In this document: positions 25,164-32,324 of the stretch, in pieces
How the letters are laid out: every line of letters starts with the position of its first letter
How positions within the stretch are numbered: position 1 is the first letter of the stretch
Source: Gammaproteobacteria bacterium
Lineage (GTDB): Bacteria > Pseudomonadota > Gammaproteobacteria > Pseudomonadales > UBA7434
Assembly (NCBI GenBank): GCA_024280785.1
Contig: JAJRPK010000384.1
Location: forward strand, 1 to 32,324
Direction of reading: 5' to 3'
Length of the DNA: 32,324 nucleotides
Notes under the pieces: generated by a model
The model's input: only the letters and a program-made list of their open reading frames with translations
Databases searched by the model: none
Told to the model about the DNA's origin: nothing
Translations under genes and position numbers: made by a program

Positions 25164-25649
25164 TTAAAATGTCAGCCTATCCAATGTTAATTTCATCCAC
25201 GGCCACAACAGAGCACTTACTAATGCGGGAATAAGGAAGGCCATGCTGTAATAATTACCGCCGGTCAAACCATGAACCCAGTAACCTATTAATTGATAAA
25301 TACCGACTAAAATAAAGACCGAAAAAGCTTGCTCAACCACTGACAACATTCTCAACCGCTGGTGTAGTAGAAAACATAGGTACGCTAAAACGGTAAGTCC
25401 CAACGCATTTTGCCCTAAAACGGCGCCTTCGAGAACGTCTACCGCCAGTCCGAGGCTCCAAGCATATACCATCCCAATTTTAAACGGAGAGTTAATAACC
25501 CAATAAACAACCGTCATCGCTGCTAACTCGGGACGTAACCAGCTTGCCCAAATAGCCAACGGCCATACCGCTCCTAACAGAGAAATTGCGGCGGTAAAAA
25601 CCACCAAAAACCAAGAAGCGGTCTGTGAATCCTCTGCCGCGTGGTTCAT
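25164..25649 (-). CDS. mreD: Rod-shape determining protein MreD
   Basis: A 161-aa, very hydrophobic protein with five to six transmembrane helices, the usual MreD size (E. coli 162). WLRPELAAMTVVYWVI, the GLAVDVLEGAVLGQNALGLT motif and the LTLDRL C-terminus match the family. MreD is part of the elongasome with MreB, MreC, RodA and PBP2, guiding lateral-wall synthesis. The start has GGAAAGAAG directly upstream. It lies 51 bp after mreC as the third gene of mreBCD. After it the usual maf gene is missing. Confidence 0.92.
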   Translation of the reverse strand: MNHAAEDSQTASWFLVVFTAAISLLGAVWPLAIWASWLRPELAAMTVVYWVINSPFKIGMVYAWSLGLAVDVLEGAVLGQNALGLTVLAYLCFLLHQRLRMLSVVEQAFSVFILVGIYQLIGYWVHGLTGGNYYSMAFLIPALVSALLWPWMKLTLDRLTF

Positions 25650-25700
25650 CAGCTTCTTTCCGTCGAAACTTGTGAGTGCGTATTGCTCACGATGTAGTGC

Positions 25701-26534
25701 TCACGACAAAGGCACCCCAGCGGCAAAAACCAGTAGCACATATCGACTACGATCCAGTTTGGCACTGGGGCGGATCACTATTTTCAAAAACGGCTTTCCC
25801 GGATCCAGCACTACAGATTCAACCACTCCAACGGGATAACCGACGGGAAAACGCTGACCGAGCCCTGAGCTAACCAGTAAATCACCCGCTTTGATATCGG
25901 TTGTCGCCACTACATTAGGCAATATCAAGGTATCAATACGACCTGAACCTTCGGCAATGGCTCGCACACCATTTCGATTGATCTGCACAGGAATAGCATG
26001 GTGAGAGTCACTGATGAGAATCACTCGGGCATTAACGGCATTGACTTCGATGACTTGACCCAACAATCCATAGGCATCGATAACGGGTTGACCGACGTAG
26101 ACTCCCTTGCCCTCTCCTTTATTTATAACAATTTGGTGCTTTAATGGGTCAGGTGAAACACTGATTAACTCAGCGACGAGTACGCTATCTTGCAGCACCG
26201 TAGATGAACCCAGTAACTCCCTCAAACGAACATTTTCTGCCGTCAAAAAAACCAGCTTTTGCAATTTACCTTGCTGCACGCGCGCCTCACTGTGCAAACG
26301 TTCATTTTCTGCCAGCAAAGTGTCGCGAGAGGTGAAATAGGAATCCAAGCCCTGCACAAAATGGCCAGGCTGATTAGATAACCAATAAAAGGGGACGGAT
26401 AAGTAAGACAACACGACTCTGGCGCCACCCGTCATGTCAGTTTTGTAATCAGCCGCCATTAGCAGTAGCGATAGTAGACCCAATACTGTTAATCGTGTGC
26501 CAACTGACGGAGTTTTGCCAAAAATAGGTTTAAT
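25701..26534 (-). CDS. mreC: Rod-shape determining protein MreC, apparent ATT start
   Basis: MreC of 277 aa from 26534, with an N-terminal transmembrane helix, a coiled coil (about 65-100, LLAENERLHSEARVQQGKLQ) and the beta-barrel core (VVINKGEGKGVYVGQPV; LVSSGLGQRFPVGYPVGVV). It bridges MreB to periplasmic PBP2. The track starts at a TTG (26483) inside the membrane helix, which would remove the conserved KPIFGKTPSVGTRL segment (E. coli MKPIFSRGPSLQIRL). No ATG, GTG or TTG exists in frame between that TTG and the upstream stop codon. At the position aligning with E. coli Met1 is ATT, with TAGGGG seven bases upstream. I infer an ATT start. The C-terminus lacks the Pro-rich tail of E. coli MreC (367 aa). 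Confidence 0.88.
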   Translation of the reverse strand: MKPIFGKTPSVGTRLTVLGLLSLLLMAADYKTDMTGGARVVLSYLSVPFYWLSNQPGHFVQGLDSYFTSRDTLLAENERLHSEARVQQGKLQKLVFLTAENVRLRELLGSSTVLQDSVLVAELISVSPDPLKHQIVINKGEGKGVYVGQPVIDAYGLLGQVIEVNAVNARVILISDSHHAIPVQINRNGVRAIAEGSGRIDTLILPNVVATTDIKAGDLLVSSGLGQRFPVGYPVGVVESVVLDPGKPFLKIVIRPSAKLDRSRYVLLVFAAGVPLS

Positions 26535-26563
26535 TACGCAACCCCTACAGGTACTGGCCGGTG

Positions 26564-28366
<1,803 letters not shown>

Positions 28367-28666
28367 ATGAGTATTACGCCCGATGAAATTATAGCCACTG
28401 CCAAACTGGCGAAACTGCAAGTAGATGATAAAGATATTTCCGAAGTTACTGAGCGAATCAGCGCCATACTTGAATTAGTCGATCAAATGCAAGCCATCGA
28501 TACAAGCGAGATCCAGCCTATGGCGAATGTGCTGGACGCCGTTCAATATTTACGCCCGGATACGATCGTAGAGCCCGACAACAAAATTCTACGTCGGGAC
28601 CAATTTCAACAAATAGCGCCTGCCACTGACGAAGGTTTGTATCTAGTGCCAAAAGTTATTGAGTAA
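28367..28666 (+). CDS. gatC: Asp-tRNA(Asn)/Glu-tRNA(Gln) amidotransferase subunit C
   Basis: A 99-aa GatC, of normal length. It begins MSITPDEIIATAKLAKL and has the family segments ISAILELVDQMQAIDTSEIQPM and the C-terminal ATDEGLYLVPKVIE. GatC wraps between GatA and GatB and stabilises the complex that amidates misacylated Glu-tRNA(Gln) or Asp-tRNA(Asn). The track start at 28202 would add 55 basic, unconserved residues; the ATG at 28367 fits the family. No strong Shine-Dalgarno is seen. It is first of gatCAB, with an unusually long 165-bp gap before gatA. Confidence 0.95.
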   Translation: MSITPDEIIATAKLAKLQVDDKDISEVTERISAILELVDQMQAIDTSEIQPMANVLDAVQYLRPDTIVEPDNKILRRDQFQQIAPATDEGLYLVPKVIE

Positions 28667-28831
28667 TAAGCAATGATTTTCTTTAGTTGCCGCTGAGCAT
28701 TGGCCACTGCTGGAGCATTTGTTGTCAAGCTTTCTCATTTTAGACAGCAAAATTATCCAGTCTATGCCCGCTAACTTTTACCGTACATATTATGTATTCA
28801 CCTTATCCACTCACATAGAAAAGCCAAATCA

Positions 28832-30289
28832 ATGACCGCTTTACACCAATTAACACTCGCAGAAATTCATCAGGGATTAGCGCAAAAAGATTTTTCTTCG
28901 CGCGAAATAACCCAACACCTTCTCGACCGCATACGTTCTCTGGATAAAACTTACAATTGTTTTATCACCCTCGACAAAAAAGGTGCTCTTGAGGCTGCCG
29001 ACGCTGCTGATTCCTTGCTGGCGAAAGGAAGCGAAGGGGCGTTACTCGGCGTGCCCTTTGCCCATAAAGATATTTTTTGCACTAACGGCATCAGAACCAG
29101 TTGCGGCTCAAAAATGTTAGACAACTTTGTTCCACCCTACGACGCCACAGTAGTCGCAAAATTAAAGAACCAAGGCGTAGTTATGTTGGGAAAAACCAAC
29201 ATGGATGAATTTGCCATGGGCTCATCTAACGAAACCAGCTTTTATGGCGCAGTAAAAAATCCCTGGGATACAAACCGGGTACCTGGAGGCTCATCGGGAG
29301 GATCCGCCGCCGCTATTGCTGCACGATTGACGCCCGCTGCCACCGGCACGGATACTGGAGGTTCAATCCGTCAACCCGCCGCGCTCTGCGGCATTACCGG
29401 TTTAAAGCCCACCTACGGCAGAGTTAGTCGCTACGGTATGATTGCCTTTGCTTCAAGCCTTGACCAGGGTGGCCCAATGGCCAGAACCGCAGAAGACGCG
29501 GCCATTTTATTAAATGCAATGGCCGGTTACGACAATAAAGACTCTACTTGCACCGACATACCGGTTCCCGACTATACCGCTGAGCTTACGCAGCCACTCA
29601 AGGGACTGAGAATAGGCTTACCGCGTGAATACTTTGATGAGCGACTGAATGAAGACATGGCCCAAACTGTGCATTGTGCGTTAGCAGAATTGGAAAAGCT
29701 CGGCGCCACACTGATCGATGTCGACCTCCCGAATTCAGCACTATCGGTGCCAGCTTACTATGTCATTGCACCGGCAGAAGCCTCATCCAATCTATCGCGA
29801 TTTGATGGCGTTCGTTACGGTTATCGTTGCAACGATCCAAAAGACCTGGAGGATTTGTACACGCGAACCCGTAGCGAAGGTTTTGGCGATGAAGTCAAGC
29901 GACGTATTTTAATTGGCACCTACGCACTGTCTGCCGGCTACTACGATGCCTACTACCGAAAAGCTCAACAAATTCGCAGACTTATTAACCAAGATTTTGT
30001 TAGCGCGTTTGAGCAAGTCGACATTATTGCCGGCCCCACATCTCCGTCGCCAGCCTTTAAGTTTGGCTCAAAAAACAATGATCCCGTATCAATGTACCTC
30101 GAAGATATATACACAATTGCGGTAAATCTAGCGGGGCTACCAGGAATGTCGATACCCGCCGGTATCGTTGACAAAATGCCCGTAGGCTTGCAGCTGGTCG
30201 GCAATTACTTTGCCGAAGCCAAACTTCTTAATGTCGCACACCAATATCAAACGGTAACCGACTGGCACAAAGCATCGCCGATTGACTAG
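28832..30289 (+). CDS. gatA: Glu-tRNA(Gln)/Asp-tRNA(Asn) amidotransferase subunit A
   Basis: A 485-aa amidase-signature enzyme. The Ser-cisSer-Lys triad is Lys79 (PFAHKDIF), Ser154 ([10 protein letters not shown]) and Ser178 ([11 protein letters not shown]), the same numbering as in Staphylococcus GatA. It releases ammonia from glutamine and channels it to GatB. The motif [16 protein letters not shown] is also conserved. The start ATG has only a weak purine-rich site (AGAAAAG). It is second in gatCAB, with gatB about 100 bp downstream. A GatCAB in a gammaproteobacterium of this type usually serves Asn-tRNA and/or Gln-tRNA formation, depending on which synthetases are encoded elsewhere. Confidence 0.97.
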   Translation: MTALHQLTLAEIHQGLAQKDFSSREITQHLLDRIRSLDKTYNCFITLDKKGALEAADAADSLLAKGSEGALLGVPFAHKDIFCTNGIRTSCGSKMLDNFVPPYDATVVAKLKNQGVVMLGKTNMDEFAMGSSNETSFYGAVKNPWDTNRVPGGSSGGSAAAIAARLTPAATGTDTGGSIRQPAALCGITGLKPTYGRVSRYGMIAFASSLDQGGPMARTAEDAAILLNAMAGYDNKDSTCTDIPVPDYTAELTQPLKGLRIGLPREYFDERLNEDMAQTVHCALAELEKLGATLIDVDLPNSALSVPAYYVIAPAEASSNLSRFDGVRYGYRCNDPKDLEDLYTRTRSEGFGDEVKRRILIGTYALSAGYYDAYYRKAQQIRRLINQDFVSAFEQVDIIAGPTSPSPAFKFGSKNNDPVSMYLEDIYTIAVNLAGLPGMSIPAGIVDKMPVGLQLVGNYFAEAKLLNVAHQYQTVTDWHKASPID

Positions 30290-30389
30290 AAACCCGGGAT
30301 TTTTCCATCGGGCGGTCAAAGAGATCCATGCGATAGCACTATTATTGCGAAAACCAAGAATCTAACGAATTATATTAAAGGTTATGAGA

Positions 30390-31838
30390 ATGCAGTGGGA
30401 AACAGTGATTGGCTTAGAAGTACACGTTCAACTTTCTACCCAATCGAAAATATTTAGTGGGTCATCAATTGCCTTTGGCGCAGAACCTAACACTCAGGCT
30501 AACGCAGTAGACTTGGCAATGCCTGGCACTCTGCCGGTCGCCAATGAACAAGCCTTTCACAAGGCTATTATGTTTGGCTTGGCCATCGACGCAGCCATTG
30601 AAAAAAAGTCGGCATTTGAACGAAAAAATTATTTTTACCCTGATCTACCCAAAGGCTATCAAACCACACAATTAGAAAAACCCATAGTCGGCCCAGGCCA
30701 TATCGACATTGAAGTCGGCGAAAACTCTACGGTCAAACGTATCCGCATTCACCACGCGCATTTAGAGGAAGACGCAGGAAAATCATTGCACGAAGATTTT
30801 CACGGCATGTCAGGAATAGACTTAAACCGAGCCGGCACACCGCTCATTGAAATCGTTTCAGAGCCCGACATGAGTTCTTCTGAAGAAGCCATTAAATTTC
30901 TCAAGAAGGTACACGGGATCGTCACCTATCTTGGCATTTCCGACGGAGATATGTCACAGGGGTCACTACGCTGTGACGCCAATGTTTCCGTACGCCCTGT
31001 TGGAGAGAAAAAACTGGGAACCCGTGCTGAAATAAAAAACCTCAATTCGTTTCGTTTTATCGAAAAAGCGATACACATAGAGGTAGCGCGACAAATAGAA
31101 CTTATCGAAGATGGCGGCACGGTAGTTCAGGAAACACGTCTCTACGACAGTGAAAAAAATGAAACTCGGAGTATGCGAAGCAAAGAAGAAGCCAATGACT
31201 ATCGTTATTTTCCTTGCCCCGATCTATTACCAGTAGTTATCGAAGACAGTGTAATAGAAGCATTGCGTAAGAAAATCCCGGAACTGCCCGAAGCTAAACT
31301 CCAGCGCTTTCAAAGCGAATATGCACTATCGTATTACGACGCCTCTCTATTGACAGAATTACGAAGCGTAGCGGATTACTTTGAAACGACAACAAAAACC
31401 TGCGCAGATGCCAAACTGTCAGCTAACTGGATTATCGGAGACCTGTCAGCCTTTTTAAACAAACAGGGTATACCCATTGAACACTCTCCCGTTTCAGCGA
31501 ATCAACTGGCTGACTTAATCACCCGTATTAAAGACCAAACCATTTCGGGAAAAATTGCCAAGCAAGTATTCGAAGCCATGTGTAACGGAGAAGGCTCGGC
31601 AGATGAAATTATAGAAAGCAAGGGCTTGAAACAACTGAGCGATGGGGGGGCTATCGAGGCTATGGTCGATGACGTTATTGCCAAAAGTGCCGCACAAGTC
31701 GAACAATACCAAGCCGCAGAGCCCGACAAACAAAAGAAACTACTAGGATATTTTGTCGGTCAGGTAATGAAAGCCTCTAAGGGAAAAGCGAATCCAGGAC
31801 AAGTTAATAAAATACTGGCAGAAAAACTCGCCAAGTAG
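30390..31838 (+). CDS. gatB: Asp-tRNA(Asn)/Glu-tRNA(Gln) amidotransferase subunit B
   Basis: A 482-aa GatB with the kinase-like catalytic domain ([59 protein letters not shown]) and the C-terminal helical and YqeY-like tRNA-binding tail ([20 protein letters not shown]). It phosphorylates the tRNA-bound Glu/Asp and completes amidation with ammonia from GatA. Two close ATGs exist (30384 and 30390). AAAGG lies 8 bases before 30390 but only 2 before 30384, so 30390 (MQWETV) is chosen. Last gene of gatCAB. Confidence 0.96.
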   Translation: MQWETVIGLEVHVQLSTQSKIFSGSSIAFGAEPNTQANAVDLAMPGTLPVANEQAFHKAIMFGLAIDAAIEKKSAFERKNYFYPDLPKGYQTTQLEKPIVGPGHIDIEVGENSTVKRIRIHHAHLEEDAGKSLHEDFHGMSGIDLNRAGTPLIEIVSEPDMSSSEEAIKFLKKVHGIVTYLGISDGDMSQGSLRCDANVSVRPVGEKKLGTRAEIKNLNSFRFIEKAIHIEVARQIELIEDGGTVVQETRLYDSEKNETRSMRSKEEANDYRYFPCPDLLPVVIEDSVIEALRKKIPELPEAKLQRFQSEYALSYYDASLLTELRSVADYFETTTKTCADAKLSANWIIGDLSAFLNKQGIPIEHSPVSANQLADLITRIKDQTISGKIAKQVFEAMCNGEGSADEIIESKGLKQLSDGGAIEAMVDDVIAKSAAQVEQYQAAEPDKQKKLLGYFVGQVMKASKGKANPGQVNKILAEKLAK

Positions 31839-31968
31839 ATAAATTATCTATATCGGATTAATTGGACGATAGCGGCATCCCCGATATCACCGGTATAATA
31901 GTGACCCAGCAAGCCCGACCGACCGACAATCATCATTTTTAGTGAATTTTCAGCAATAAGGCCAACGA

Positions 31969-32259
31969 ATGAGCTCAAAGAAAGACAAAGAAAAGGTAAT
32001 CGATCCGGTGTGGGGAGAAGAACGTATTCGCGAGTTTTTAGAGTTACTCCCCCCAACCGGTGAAAATCCAGACCATCATAAACTTCTTAAGGCCTATCAA
32101 AGTATGAGAGCCGAGGATTTTGACGATTTTATCCAATACTTTACTGAAGCAGGAGGCGATCTCACGGCCAAAGATAATCTTGGTAAAACAGTCTCGGACA
32201 CTATATCACTGCACCGCTATGGACAGCCCTACATTGACTCTATTAATAAACGAATCTAA
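31969..32259 (+). CDS. PA4642-family small protein
   Basis: A 96-aa, soluble, charged protein (MSSKKDKEKVIDPVWGEERI). Its middle (HHKLLKAYQSMRAEDFDDFIQYFTEAGGDLTAKDNLGKT) resembles a small Pseudomonas family of unknown function (PA4642 type), recognised from memory. The segment AGGDLTAKDNLGKTVSDTISLH looks like a single ankyrin-like repeat (D-N-x-G-x-T). No enzymatic motif is visible and no function is assigned. The start has AAGG seven bases upstream. It lies 130 bp after gatB in the same direction. A perfect inverted repeat covers its stop codon. Confidence 0.75.
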   Translation: MSSKKDKEKVIDPVWGEERIREFLELLPPTGENPDHHKLLKAYQSMRAEDFDDFIQYFTEAGGDLTAKDNLGKTVSDTISLHRYGQPYIDSINKRI

Positions 32260-32272
32260 CGTTTATTAATAG
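32240..32272 (+). terminator. Perfect 13-bp inverted repeat over the last gene's stop codon
   Basis: CTATTAATAAACG and CGTTTATTAATAG form a perfect stem with a 7-base loop containing the TAA stop. The stem is AT-rich and no T run follows, so it may protect the mRNA 3' end rather than terminate transcription. Confidence 0.5.
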
Positions 32273-32324
32273 CTATGCTTTACATCCGCAACGTAACCGC
32301 ACCAATAACACTTAAACAAAGAGG

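Noticed and set aside
28667-28831. Hidden small gene or RNA in the 165-bp gatC-gatA gap
   Set aside because: No ORF with a ribosome site and no convincing hairpin or promoter pair; only the unusual length stands out.
31844-32056. Minus-strand 70-aa ORF overlapping the PA4642-type gene
   Set aside because: A shadow of the plus-strand gene, which has a ribosome site and a recognisable family pattern.

Overview
The window comes from the core chromosome of a gammaproteobacterium. Evidence: a bacterial-type Rieske/cytochrome bc1 operon next to rpsI-rplM and sspA-sspB, an AlgW/DegS protease next to zapE/zapG, an mreBCD-rng-yhdP block, and GatCAB. From memory, the gene order resembles the Pseudomonas chromosome between the diaA-type gene and gatB. 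The moderate-to-low GC feel, the 187-aa two-TM protein and the PA4642-type protein suit a marine Pseudomonadales/Cellvibrionales-like lineage. That placement is inference, since no search was possible.

Layout. 1-1157 (+): the 3' part of a DiaA-like SIS gene, then a DolP-type BON lipoprotein. 1285-6724 (-): rplM-rpsI, then petA and a single ORF joining cytochrome b to cytochrome c1, then sspA and sspB. 7012-10157 (-): an SDR oxidoreductase, a crotonase-family protein and ZapE. 10438-11031 (+): ZapG, convergent with a Nif3/YbgI protein (-). 12091-13236 (+): AlgW/DegS. 13305-15511 (-): an aldo/keto reductase and a DUF1214 protein. 16218-16781 (+): a small two-TM protein. 16981-27607 (-): an MscS-type channel, a nitrilase-family amidase, YhdP, RNase G, MreD, MreC, MreB. 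28367-32259 (+): GatC, GatA, GatB and a PA4642-type small protein.

How the genes work together. The window groups translation (L13, S9, GatCAB), respiration (bc1 complex), envelope and division functions (MreBCD, YhdP, DolP, ZapE, ZapG, AlgW) and proteolysis control (SspA/SspB, AlgW). It is mostly housekeeping. I see no CRISPR, IS element, prophage, tRNA or rRNA, and no convincing novel multi-gene system.

Unusual points: (1) cytochrome b and c1 fused in one 682-codon ORF; (2) mreC appears to start at ATT behind a well-placed Shine-Dalgarno sequence; (3) many short tandem repeats (6-22 bp units) sit in the noncoding DNA, several starting at or just after a stop codon; (4) no maf gene in its usual slot between mreD and rng, where a perfect 10-bp stem-loop lies instead. 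Many starts in the supplied ORF track are too long; I corrected them using Shine-Dalgarno sites and family alignment.
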